In this document: piece after piece, positions 42,603 to 51,033 of the stretch
Numbering within the stretch: position 1 is the first letter of the stretch
How the letters are laid out: the number at the start of each line of letters is the position of its first letter
Source of the DNA: Nitrosomonas sp. Is79A3
Lineage (GTDB): Bacteria; Pseudomonadota; Gammaproteobacteria; Burkholderiales; Nitrosomonadaceae
Assembly (NCBI RefSeq): GCF_000219585.1
Contig: NC_015731.1
Coordinates: 2,232,001-2,296,000 of the forward strand
DNA: 64,000 nt
Direction of reading: 5' to 3'
Notes under the pieces: model-generated
What the model saw: the letters and a program-made list of their open reading frames with translations, nothing else
Told to the model about the DNA's origin: nothing
The model's database searches: none
Made by a program: the position numbers and the translations under genes

Positions 42603-43775
42603 TTAGATGTAGTAATCTTTCAACGGCGGGAAGCCGTTGAACTCCACTGAGCTGTATGTTGTCGTGTAGGCGCCGGTCGATAGCCAATACAGCCGATCGC
42701 CGGTTGCGAGATTCAACGGCAATCCGTACTTATAGTTCTCATACATGATATCTGCGCTGTCGCACGTCGGTCCGGCGATGATCGCATTTTCGAGCTCGCC
42801 ATTCTTCTCGGTGTAGATCGGATACTTGATCGATTCGTCAAGCGTCTCAATCAATCCGGTGAACTTTCCGACATCGGTGTACACCCAGCGATGCAACGCC
42901 GTACGAGATTTTCGCGAGATCAGCACGACTTCGCTCACAAGTACTCCGGCATTCGATACCATTGATCGGCCCGGTTCGATGATGATCTCCGGCATTTCAT
43001 CCAGGAAATCTTCGTGCAGGAATCGCGTAATCTCCTCGGCGTAAATCGCGAGTTCGTTCGTACGTTGCAAATAGTTGGCGGGAAATCCGCCGCCCATGTT
43101 GATCATCTTCAGTTTGATGCGATCTTCTTCCCACAAGCGATTGAAGATCACTTTCACCTTGCCGAGTGCCGCATCCCAAGCACCGATTTCACGCTGTTGC
43201 GAGCCGACGTGGAACGATACGCCGTATGGCTCGAGACCGAGATCGCGCGCGAGGATCAATAGATCCATAGCCATGTCACTTTCGCAGCCGAACTTGCGCG
43301 ACAGCGGCCAGTCGGCGGTCAATGTGCCTTCTGTTAAGATGCGGGCGTAGATACGCGCGCCGGGTGCAGCCTTTGCAATGTTGCGCAGATCCGCCTCGGA
43401 ATCGGTCGCGAACATGCGCACACCCTTCTGGTAGAAGGTGCGGATGTCCTTGGCTTTCTTGATCGTATTGCCAAAGCTGATGCGATCGGGCGTCACGCCG
43501 AGCGCAAGCACCTTGTCAAGTTCGTACGTCGACGCGATGTCGAAGCACGCGCCTTTGTCTCTGAGCAGTGTCAGGACTTCCGATGCCGGATTGGCTTTGA
43601 CCGCGTAGTAAGTGCGCGCGTACGGAAAATGCCGCAACATCTCATCATATTGGCGATCGATCGTTGCGAGATCGACAACTAGGAACGGTGTTTCGTGCGT
43701 GTCGGAGAAGGCTTTAATCCGTCCCCAGGTGGTCTCATCGAAATAATCGTAAACTGTAACCGCTGTGTCGGACAT
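42603..43775 (-). CDS. ornithine/lysine decarboxylase, fold type III
   Basis: A 390-residue PLP enzyme of the eukaryotic-type ornithine decarboxylase family, probably making putrescine. PLP Lys60 is in YYAVKANP; the phosphate-binding GGGFP, the family EPGRSMV and the catalytic Cys/Asp in GPTCDSADIMYEN are all present. Compared with its neighbours it uses more G+C-rich codons by eye, which suggests transfer. The downstream neighbour on the same strand is the small CX4C protein, 150 bases on. Confidence 0.9.
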   Translation of the reverse strand: MSDTAVTVYDYFDETTWGRIKAFSDTHETPFLVVDLATIDRQYDEMLRHFPYARTYYAVKANPASEVLTLLRDKGACFDIASTYELDKVLALGVTPDRISFGNTIKKAKDIRTFYQKGVRMFATDSEADLRNIAKAAPGARIYARILTEGTLTADWPLSRKFGCESDMAMDLLILARDLGLEPYGVSFHVGSQQREIGAWDAALGKVKVIFNRLWEEDRIKLKMINMGGGFPANYLQRTNELAIYAEEITRFLHEDFLDEMPEIIIEPGRSMVSNAGVLVSEVVLISRKSRTALHRWVYTDVGKFTGLIETLDESIKYPIYTEKNGELENAIIAGPTCDSADIMYENYKYGLPLNLATGDRLYWLSTGAYTTTYSSVEFNGFPPLKDYYI

Positions 43776-43908
43776 TGGCTGATGGGTTCTCCAAGTAGGG
43801 TGTTCGGGCGCGCGTCATGGGGTACAGCGCGGATGATCTTACAGGGTATCTGGCTGTTATTGCAATTGGAAATTCTGGTAATTTTAAGGACTATCGGTAG
43901 AAGAATAT

Positions 43909-43940
43909 AAAAAACAGTGGATTGTTAGCCACTGTTTTTT
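43909..43940 (-). terminator. terminator of smbP-like gene
   Basis: AAAAAACAGTGG (43909-43920) and CCACTGTTTTTT (43929-43940) form a perfect 12-bp stem with an 8-base loop and a U-run on either strand. Confidence 0.92.
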
Positions 43941-43960
43941 ATATTTCGGAGCTTATTGGA

Positions 43961-44293
43961 TTATTTTACAGCTTGTTTAAAATGATTCACAGCATCCGTC
44001 GCCTCTTTCTTAGCTGCATCTAAATTTCCCTCATTACCTTCTTTAATCGCAGCATCTAAACATTTAATCCCTTCATCCACGTGCTTGGCATCGGTTTTAT
44101 CGTTTTTGGCGGCTTTCGCGTGGGTTTTAGCCTCTTGTGCATGTTTGGCCAAAGCTTTTCCATCGGCTGATGTGACCGCAGCCTCAGCGTGCTGAATTGC
44201 TTCATCTAAATGACTTTGCCCCGCAACTGCGCCAAATGAGAAAAGGGCCATGATGAGAATGCTTGCATAGATGATAATAGTTTTCTTGTTCAT
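43961..44293 (-). CDS. smbP: SmbP-like small metal-binding protein
   Basis: SmbP of Nitrosomonas europaea is a periplasmic four-helix-bundle protein that binds copper and other divalent metals through His-rich heptads. This 110-residue protein has a signal peptide to about residue 24 (GAVA|GQ) and repeats of the SmbP style: HLDEAIQHAEAAV, LAKHAQEAKTHAKAA, HVDEGIKCLDAAIKEGNEG and KEATDAVNHFKQAV. It has only 6 His plus one Cys, fewer than the N. europaea protein as I recall it. The match in style supports a Nitrosomonas origin. Confidence 0.85.
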   Translation of the reverse strand: MNKKTIIIYASILIMALFSFGAVAGQSHLDEAIQHAEAAVTSADGKALAKHAQEAKTHAKAAKNDKTDAKHVDEGIKCLDAAIKEGNEGNLDAAKKEATDAVNHFKQAVK

Positions 44294-44391
44294 TTATTAC
44301 TCCAGTGATGTTTAATTTAAACGATGGTCAGAACAGCGAATAATGTCTCCAATCGCCATTTATAGATATATATGCGTAAGCACGGCCAGTC

Positions 44392-44407
44392 TGTTCGGTA
44401 ACGAACA
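44392..44407 (-). promoter_or_regulatory. TGTTCG-GTAA-CGAACA palindrome upstream of smbP
   Basis: The arms TGTTCG and CGAACA are perfectly inverted around GTAA. A TATAAA box on the minus strand is 28 bases downstream (44364-44359), and the smbP start is 99 bases away. This is the best example of the local motif. Confidence 0.65.
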
Positions 44408-44577
44408 CTGAAAATAACTGGGTACTGGGTAGTATGCCGCCCCTTGCGGTAGCCGGTTGCGCGACTTAAGCGCGTTCAGAACACCGGAAATATAATAAGT
44501 AAATATGAATCAATTTCTTACTTATTTTAACTATTGGCAGAGTGAGGCCAGATAATCCTCCAGAAACAGTCGATTAA

Positions 44578-44652
44578 TTAAGGAACCTCTGAATAACCGT
44601 CATTTCGAGCAGAGCGAGAAATCTATACTGTTGATTGCCAAAGATTCCTTAA
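44578..44652. repeat. MITE-like repeat, copy B (internally deleted)
   Basis: TTAAGGAACCTCTGAATAAC at the left end equals the terminal repeat of copy A. The element runs through CGTCATTTCGAGCAGAGCGA to AAAGATTCCTTAA, which looks like a join between the internal and terminal ATTCCT, removing about 43 bases. Confidence 0.8.
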
Positions 44653-44719
44653 TATCTGATGCATCAGCCACCCACACTAGCTTCATGCAAGTTTTTGTTG
44701 GCTAGATATATTAATTAAA

Positions 44720-44735
44720 TGTGCGGTAACGCACC
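44720..44735 (+). promoter_or_regulatory. TGTGCG-GTAA-CGCACC palindrome
   Basis: Arms TGTGCG and CGCACC (five of six positions paired) flank GTAA. A TATAAA box follows at 44760-44765 and the exported protein starts at 44796, 60 bases after the palindrome. Confidence 0.6.
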
Positions 44736-44795
44736 GATCAAGTATGTAAATTTTGGGATTATAAAAATCTACATTAAACGCATTTAAGGAGAATA

Positions 44796-45089
44796 ATGAT
44801 GATTCTTAGCAAAATCTTAACGATAGCGATTATTATTTGTACAGTTTTTTTTGCAGGCAGTGCATCTGCTTTCGATAAAGCTTTTCATCCAAACCATCAA
44901 TTTGTCGATAGAGAAAGTATTGGTCCAAATTTTAAAACCGGTTTTGTAATCGACAAAGAGAAAGCAGCAAAAGTAAAAACTTCAGAAGAAGAAATGCAGC
45001 TTCCATCTGGAGTAAATCCAAGCGATCCTTCGCCAAAGAATTCAAATATCCCTGCTGGAGCGGCTCGTAGGTTAATTCCGTCCTTGTAA
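44796..45089 (+). CDS. small exported protein
   Basis: A 97-residue protein with a signal peptide (MMILSKILTIAIIICTVFFA to SASA|F), then a polar mature part of about 73 residues with FHPNHQFVDRESIGPNFKTG and a Pro/Asn-rich end (VNPSDPSPKNSNIPAG). No Cys and no repeats. AAGGAG precedes tandem ATG codons. No family recognised. The upstream palindrome links it to smbP. Confidence 0.7.
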   Translation: MMILSKILTIAIIICTVFFAGSASAFDKAFHPNHQFVDRESIGPNFKTGFVIDKEKAAKVKTSEEEMQLPSGVNPSDPSPKNSNIPAGAARRLIPSL

Positions 45090-45738
45090 TGGCGTTTTAT
45101 CGCTTGTTTTAAGCCTTCTGGTAAATTTGCCGGGGAACACTCAATCTCTCATAGGCATTTAGATGCATCTCAGCCTTATAGGTTATTGGCTAGAGTGACG
45201 CAGAAGCGGTGCAGAGGTGATTAATGTACCGGGGTCAAAGTTGAAATTTGCACTTTGACTCCGGCACAAGCAGCACAAAGCCTAACATATCACGCAAATC
45301 AGTAATAAACACAAACTTTCATTATTGTAATAAACGATCCAGCTGCTCAGGTTTTTCTGTAAGAATTCCAGTGAATTCAAGGCAAAGGTGAAGCTGGCCG
45401 CAATACCGGGTTCCCCAACTGGCAGCTCGTTATGGGATTCATCCCACACAGATCAATAACTGAAAACGACAGCTCACCACGGACGATTTCCACCGTGTCA
45501 TAGGACAACTGACGATTAAACGCGAATTTTTAGTCAGAAAGCTCGATCATTAAGCGCAACGGAACGAAAGATGGACGAGCAAAACCAAAAAACACCATAA
45601 TAGGGTTCACGCAACTACGCCACGTGGTTTTTGAGTCAGGGAATTCTACCTAGGATCTTCTAGATGTATAACTTACCAGGGAAGGGATATGATTTGCTGT
45701 GGTGAAAAATACATTTGGTCCATTTATTCAGCATTTTT
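45090..45738. other. 649-base gap with hairpin and transposase remnant
   Basis: CCGGGGTCAAAGT (45229-45241) and ACTTTGACTCCGG (45252-45264) form a hairpin with one mismatch. At 45464-45553 a 29-codon stretch reads KRQLTTDDFHRVIGQLTIKR and then EFLVRKLDH before a stop, resembling the IS3-type OrfA C-terminus (IGxL-x-FLxxKL). No intact gene is visible. Confidence 0.5.
45464..45553 (+). pseudogene. possible IS3-family OrfA remnant
   Basis: The frame contains RVIGQLTIKREFLVRKL, like the IGxLxxExxFLxxKL helix at the end of IS3-type OrfA. It is stop-bounded on both sides and has no OrfB continuation. The call is tentative. Confidence 0.35.
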
Positions 45739-47124
45739 CTAGAACATGCGCCCCCACAATCGAGCCGTCCATTCTTTCAGCCTGAGCAGTAGCGGCCTAC
45801 GCTCCCATTCTTCGAGTTCGATCGCATTCGAATTCGCAATATCCCTAAAGTAGGCTGCCTGCATTTGCTGCGCAAAGTCACGCCCCAGAATGACCGCATT
45901 GATTTCATCATTGTCCAGCGCGCTGCGCCAATCCAGATTGCTGGATCCAACGCAGGACCAGACACTGTCTACAATCGCGGTTTTTACATGCAGTAGTGCA
46001 CCTTGCCGTTCGTAAATTTTAACGCCTCCCTTCAGCAATTCAGAATAGTGTGAACGTCCCGCATGAAATGCCACTACCGAATCGGAATAACTCGGTAGGA
46101 TCAGCCTGACATCTACGCCACGACCAGCAGCATCAAGCAGGGCATTGAGAAGCTGCGGATCAGGCACAAAATAGGCATTTGTGATATATACCTGTTTTTC
46201 CGCGTTGGTGATCGCGGCTATGAGCGTCAGATAGATCAGGCTGTAAGGATCATCCGGCGTACTGCCAATCGCACGAATTATTTCCTTACCTTGTGGTGCG
46301 ATAAGCGGAAAGTAGTTTCTTTGTGCCAGCGTCTTGCCATGCTGCTTGTTCCAGGTCTGCAGGAACAATTTTTGAAATTCGGCAACTACCGGCCCCTCGA
46401 TTTGAATGTCAGTATCGCGCCATCCGCGTGTTTGGTCGACCGGTTCTTCTTTCCTCCTGATGGAGGATCCGGTCGAATAAGCGTTGCTGATATTGATGCC
46501 GCCAAGAAATGCCGTATGTCCATCCACTACGAGCAGCTTGCGGTGATCACGATTATTGGGTGTCCATGACTTCTTTATTAATAATGGATTAATCGGATTG
46601 AATTCAAGTACCTGAATGCCGGCTTGTGCGAGACGATCGAAGAACGTTCTTGCTGTGCCTATTGTGCCGTAGCTGTCATAAATCAGGTTGACTTGGACGC
46701 CTTGTGCTTGCCGCTCGATCAAGAGATCCGCGAACTGTTGACCGACGTCATTATCTTCGATGGTGAAGGATTCCAAATTGATATGATCTTGGGCTTTACG
46801 GATAGCGGCGAACATAGCCTGGTACGTTGCTGGGCCGTCCTGCAGCAATATGACCTTATTGCCTACCACGAGTGGACTGCCGACGATTTCCTGTTCGAGC
46901 GCAATCTGTTTATCCAAGATATCGATGTCGCCGGACTTTTGCTTGAGTTTCTCCACGATGGCAGCACTTCTTTTTGCCGAAATCGAACCCCATGCGTCTT
47001 TGAAATGCGCTGCTTGTGCAATGTAACGCTCTGACAGGAACTGCGTATCCGGCAGCGTCGCGCAACCGGTCGCGATGAATAAGCAGTAGGTCGCTGCAGC
47101 AGCGAACTTAAATGCGATTATCAT
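45739..47124 (-). CDS. lipoprotein phospholipase D/cardiolipin synthase-like protein
   Basis: A 461-residue PLD-superfamily protein with two HKD motifs: HRKLLVVDGHTAFLGGIN and HVKTAIVDSVWSCVGSSNLD. The organisation is that of the ClsB/ClsC-type cardiolipin synthases, which condense phosphatidylglycerol. Unlike E. coli ClsA it begins with a lipoprotein signal (MIIAFKFAAAATYCLFIATGC, Cys21), so it is probably tethered to a membrane on the periplasmic side. ATG 47124 is chosen because of AAGGA upstream and the lipobox; longer frames start at 47160 and 47205. Confidence 0.82.
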   Translation of the reverse strand: MIIAFKFAAAATYCLFIATGCATLPDTQFLSERYIAQAAHFKDAWGSISAKRSAAIVEKLKQKSGDIDILDKQIALEQEIVGSPLVVGNKVILLQDGPATYQAMFAAIRKAQDHINLESFTIEDNDVGQQFADLLIERQAQGVQVNLIYDSYGTIGTARTFFDRLAQAGIQVLEFNPINPLLIKKSWTPNNRDHRKLLVVDGHTAFLGGINISNAYSTGSSIRRKEEPVDQTRGWRDTDIQIEGPVVAEFQKLFLQTWNKQHGKTLAQRNYFPLIAPQGKEIIRAIGSTPDDPYSLIYLTLIAAITNAEKQVYITNAYFVPDPQLLNALLDAAGRGVDVRLILPSYSDSVVAFHAGRSHYSELLKGGVKIYERQGALLHVKTAIVDSVWSCVGSSNLDWRSALDNDEINAVILGRDFAQQMQAAYFRDIANSNAIELEEWERRPLLLRLKEWTARLWGRMF

Positions 47125-47352
47125 CACATTATTCCTTATCTGAGCTATGCTGATTTTCATGGAATTGATAGTTTCATACAATGAAGAAATGAAAGTAGAG
47201 AACAAGGATAAAGCAATAAACTGACAGTGAAAGCGAGAAGATGAAGGCTATTGATTGCCAAATGAATATACTTGGGCAATGTGATGCAAATCTAGTTGCG
47301 GTTTAACACGATATTTTCTATATTTGACAGCACATACATCACAATGCGTCTA

Positions 47353-47368
47353 TGTGCGTTACTGCACA
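47353..47368 (-). promoter_or_regulatory. TGTGCA-GTAA-CGCACA palindrome
   Basis: On the minus strand TGTGCA-GTAA-CGCACA; arms pair at five of six positions. It lies 190 bases before the exported protein at 47559 and 229 bases from the phospholipase gene start, so the target is unclear. Confidence 0.5.
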
Positions 47369-47558
47369 GAACTGGTTCAAAGATAATTGTAATGTGTTTC
47401 TTTTATTTTGTGGAATAAGCAAGTCGTGCTTTGGTCGCAACAATTTCGTTATGACTATAAAACTGTCGGCAGGTGAATCCAGATGGATCTGTTGCATAGC
47501 GATATAAAGCGCGATGAAATTCTTTTTAAATGAACACTTATCAAGATTCGAAGCCAAT

Positions 47559-47996
47559 ATGAAAATTAAAATCAGTCAAATAATTATAGCGCTAACCGGG
47601 ATTTTTTCAATTGCAAGTTTTGCTGAAGTAACGTCATCACTTCCACTCGTTAAATTGCAAGGGCAAACGCAATTTATTTCTGGAGGCATAGGCAAAGATG
47701 AATCGGAAGCAATATTGCAGGCAGGAAAAGCATGGGCATTGATGCTTGAATTATCACAAGAAACCGGCTCCAAAGCCCAATACATCAGTGATGTCCACGT
47801 ATTAATTAAAGACAAGGCAGGCAATACTGTTCTTGATACCACCACTGAAGGCCCCTACCTGTTGGTAAACCTTGCCCCAGGAAACTATTCCCTTAATGCC
47901 ACCTACGAGTTAACTACCCTCCATCGCGATCTAAATATTCAAGAAAAGCATGGGAAAATAATTACATTAACCTGGCCAGCCGCCAAAAAAGATTAA
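47559..47996 (+). CDS. exported carboxypeptidase-regulatory-like beta-domain protein
   Basis: A 145-residue protein with a signal peptide (MKIKISQIIIALTGIFSIAS to FA|EV). The mature part reads as a beta sandwich: VHVLIKDKAGNTVLDTTTEG, PYLLVNLAPGNYSLNATYEL and HGKIITLTW, the carboxypeptidase-regulatory-like/transthyretin-like pattern. Probably a periplasmic binding or structural domain; no ligand is evident. The frame opens at 47514, but the ATG at 47559 gives the signal peptide. Confidence 0.7.
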   Translation: MKIKISQIIIALTGIFSIASFAEVTSSLPLVKLQGQTQFISGGIGKDESEAILQAGKAWALMLELSQETGSKAQYISDVHVLIKDKAGNTVLDTTTEGPYLLVNLAPGNYSLNATYELTTLHRDLNIQEKHGKIITLTWPAAKKD

Positions 47997-48483
47997 CCCT
48001 GAGTACAGTTGTTGAAAAAGTTAGTAGCATGGGGATCTCAACAAACCTAGTGTTTACCGTGAATTACTCGGGCAGTATGATTGCTCGCGCAGCATTATCA
48101 CCCCACTGCAGAATGAGCTCAATTCCCCTAACAGGCAGTTGAGAAACTATCTGCGGTGTTAAAAACAGACTCAAGATGCTCATTTATTAAGCATAAACTG
48201 CGCTTCTTCGCCTGTTTTTGCCTTGCATCGGCTGCCTCGCAAACGTTTTTCAACGACCTGTAGATCTGGATCAAGTTTAATGCTTCCAACCGTTTGTCTC
48301 TACAGTTCCTGATAACGATAAAAAGTATCTCTGGACATACCCATTATCTTGTAGGCTTTTGCGACATTCTGCAGCGTTTCGGCCAGATTGAGTAATCTCG
48401 CCTTATGCGACACATGTTCAAAACCACGCACTGGCTTTTCGCACTGGCTTTTCGCATCGGCTAACCGCCAGAAAATCCCTTGC
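47997..48483. other. 487-base gap with transposase remnant
   Basis: It holds a decayed transposase at 48300-48422 on the minus strand. The rest (47997-48180) has no ORF or structure I can support. Confidence 0.5.
48300..48422 (-). pseudogene. decayed IS481-type transposase N-terminus
   Basis: The frame reads FEHVSHKARLLNLAET, then LQNVAKAYKIMGMSRDTFYR and YQEL before a stop. This is the N-terminal helix-turn-helix of IS481-type transposases (ARLxxLxxxxxVxxAcKxMGxSRDTFYRY). Beyond the stop the sequence continues with frame changes for about 90 bases, so no active copy remains. Confidence 0.65.
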
Positions 48484-48681
48484 TTAGTATGATTTCGCTG
48501 GTACCACGATAACCTTTTCGTCAGTTCTCTCTGGAACCACGATAATCTTTTCATTGGTTCCGGATGGCCCTTGGTTACCCTGCGGCCCTTGTGGACCAGG
48601 CGTTCCAGAACCAAACGACAAGCAACCGCTTGTTCCCGCGACAATCATCGCTACCACTGTAAACAATTTTAAGATTTTCAT
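48484..48681 (-). CDS. small collagen-like lipoprotein
   Basis: A 65-residue lipoprotein: signal MKILKLFTVVAMIVAGTSGC with lipobox Cys20, then GTPGPQGPQGNQGPSG, five Gly-X-Y triplets in collagen style, and two near-identical tails NEKIIVVPERT and DEKVIVVPAKS (also repeated in the DNA). AAGGAG precedes the start. Likely a cell-surface spacer protein; the function is unknown. A GTAA palindrome lies 67 bases upstream. Confidence 0.75.
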   Translation of the reverse strand: MKILKLFTVVAMIVAGTSGCLSFGSGTPGPQGPQGNQGPSGTNEKIIVVPERTDEKVIVVPAKSY

Positions 48682-48747
48682 TCGATTCTCCTTTTCATTA
48701 CAGATTTATATTCTAAGAGCAGCATAATTTATTGCCGGAATTATGTC

Positions 48748-48763
48748 TGTCTGTTACCGCACA
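48748..48763 (-). promoter_or_regulatory. GTAA-type palindrome upstream of collagen-like lipoprotein
   Basis: Minus-strand TGTGCG-GTAA-CAGACA; the right arm matches CGCACA at four of six positions. The half TGTGCGGTAAC is identical to that at 44720. It ends 67 bases before the start at 48681. A TATAAA box follows at about 48708. Confidence 0.5.
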
Positions 48764-48930
48764 TAGCCTATTAAGATCTGATCAGGAATTTTCAGCTAGC
48801 CATCGGGCAATTCGTATCCGCATACATGATCATTTGTCAGCTGCAGTTCTCTAAGAAATTAAATTTTATAAATATCGAGCAACAGGTCACATTCATACAG
48901 AGCAATTACCGGAAATTTCCAGGCCGATGT

Positions 48931-50706
48931 TCAGACGCCTTGCGCAATTTTTTCGAAACCCTCAACAGGTAAAGGTTGGCTGAAAAAATAACCCTGATAA
49001 GCATGACAACCCGAGACGGCCAAAAAATTCCGTTGCGCTTCTGTTTCGACACCTTCTGCGATTACTCCCAATCCAAGGCTCTGACCCAGAGCCACGATAG
49101 TCCTGGCAATCGCGGCGTCGTTGGGATCGGTGAGTATGTCGCGTACAAACGACCGATCAATCTTCAACTGATCCAGCGGCAAACGTTTCAAGTACGACAA
49201 GGATGAGTATCCTGTCCCGAAATCATCCAGTGAAAAACATATCCCCTTTGCCTTCAATGCGAACATTTTTTCGACTGTATCCTCGACGTCATGTATCAGC
49301 AGGCTCTCTGTCAGCTCAAGCTTCAGTCGACTGGGATTGGCGCCCGTGTTCTTCAGTATTTTTAATATTTGATCGACGAAGTCAGGTTGGCGAAATTGGT
49401 TCGCACTGACATTCACCGCAATCGTGAGATCCGCCATCTCAAGCTGGTCGGCCCAGACAACCAAACGAGCACAAGCAGTTTCCAGAACCCATTTTCCCAG
49501 AAGCTGGATCAGCCCGGTTTCTTCGGCCAATGAAATGAATTCGGCGGGAGGTACCATGCCACGCTGGGGATGCTGCCAGCGCAACAGGACTTCGGCACCC
49601 GTGATGCGGTTCTCACCTGTTATCTGAGCCTGATAGTGAAGTACGAACTGCTTCTCCTCGATAGCGCGCCGCAAATCGTTTTCCATCCCAGCGCGCTTCA
49701 TTACGGCCAACTCCATGTTCGGATCAAAAAAACGTAGTGTATTGCGCCCGGCTTCCTTGGATTTGTACATGGCAAGATCAGCCTGCTTCATCAGATCATC
49801 ACTGTTAATCAGATCGTCCTTAAAAAGCGTTACACCCATGCTTGCCGTGCTATTATGCAACGCACCGCCAATTTGGTATGGCTGGTTAAGCGCGACGTTC
49901 ATCTTTCTGACAACGGTTTTGACGCCCTTGGCCGCCTCCGCTTTATCTGCATTCAATCCGGCAAGCACGACTACGAATTCATCACCGCCCAATCGGGCAA
50001 CGGTGTCGCCTTCACGCACACACAAAGTCAGACGCTGCCCGATTTGTTTGAGCAGCGCATCGCCCTTGTCATGACCCAGGGTGTCGTTAAGATTCTTGAA
50101 ATTATCCATATCCATGAACAACAGCGCACAAAATATACCGCTGCGTGAGCTGGCGAACATAGCCTGCTTCAGCCGATCCTGCAAGAGTAACCGGTTGGGC
50201 AAACCGGTAAGTTGATCAAAGAATGCCAGTTCTTTGATCCTTTCGTCCGTCTTCTTTCTCTCAGTGATGTTGCGGATGTTGCACTGAATTACGTTCGTCC
50301 CTTCACAGTCGTAACTATTACTGACAAACTCAACCGCTATTAATGCACCTGCTTTTGTCCTGAGCGGAAGATCTCCGTAACGTACATAGCCTTCTGCTTG
50401 TATCTTAGAAAACATTTTCTGGCTTTCAGCAATGTCGGTAAACGTACCAACTTCCCACAACTTTTTTCCTAGAAACTCCGCATGCGTATAACCCAACATC
50501 TCGATCAAATAAGGGTTAACATCTTCAATCTGCCCAGTATCGGCATTGAGAAGCAGAATCCCATCGCGAGCGGATTCAAACAGCCGACGGTAGCGGCTTT
50601 CCGATACCAGTAACGCTTTCAGAGCAAGATCGCTCATCGATTTGGAGGTAGGTGTCTGCGCTGGCACCGAAGGAGAAGTTCGCAAGGTATTTTTTGGATT
50701 GCGCAT
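48931..50706 (-). CDS. PAS-GGDEF-EAL c-di-GMP protein
   Basis: A 591-residue cytoplasmic protein. A PAS domain (about 35-150) precedes a GGDEF domain with the intact GGDEF at 240-244 and inhibitory REGD at 231-234, and an EAL domain (about 340-580) that has EVL at 372-374 and intact DDFGTGYSS, KIDRSF and AEGVE motifs. EVL is a known functional variant of the EAL box. Both activities could be present; net output is unknown. No transmembrane or partner sensor gene is adjacent. Confidence 0.93.
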   Translation of the reverse strand: MRNPKNTLRTSPSVPAQTPTSKSMSDLALKALLVSESRYRRLFESARDGILLLNADTGQIEDVNPYLIEMLGYTHAEFLGKKLWEVGTFTDIAESQKMFSKIQAEGYVRYGDLPLRTKAGALIAVEFVSNSYDCEGTNVIQCNIRNITERKKTDERIKELAFFDQLTGLPNRLLLQDRLKQAMFASSRSGIFCALLFMDMDNFKNLNDTLGHDKGDALLKQIGQRLTLCVREGDTVARLGGDEFVVVLAGLNADKAEAAKGVKTVVRKMNVALNQPYQIGGALHNSTASMGVTLFKDDLINSDDLMKQADLAMYKSKEAGRNTLRFFDPNMELAVMKRAGMENDLRRAIEEKQFVLHYQAQITGENRITGAEVLLRWQHPQRGMVPPAEFISLAEETGLIQLLGKWVLETACARLVVWADQLEMADLTIAVNVSANQFRQPDFVDQILKILKNTGANPSRLKLELTESLLIHDVEDTVEKMFALKAKGICFSLDDFGTGYSSLSYLKRLPLDQLKIDRSFVRDILTDPNDAAIARTIVALGQSLGLGVIAEGVETEAQRNFLAVSGCHAYQGYFFSQPLPVEGFEKIAQGV

Positions 50707-51033
50707 AGCTTATTTAATGAAGAGTGTTAAACGATCGGCAATATCCTGTGCTAACACAACGGCAACTTAAGATTTCAACCTTTTACTTCTTAAATATACC
50801 GTAAATAATTATATATTTAACCTTCCGTACGCGAGTTGTCTGTGCGATAAGCAACATAAACCAACCGCCGGCCAATTATCGGCTGCCGGTATTCATAGCC
50901 TAATCCTGTTATTTTTAATGATCTGGGGCCTGTTAGCAGAAAATAGATTGCCTACTTTTGTTCGCATTGAATTTATACATTCAGTACGTTAGTAAACTTT
51001 GATAAAGTGTACGTTTTCACTTCGAGAAAAGTG
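50707..51033. other. 327-base intergenic gap
   Basis: A+T-rich region between the divergent PAS-GGDEF-EAL gene and the ABC-ATPase remnant. No ORF, clear promoter or repeat seen. Confidence 0.6.
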
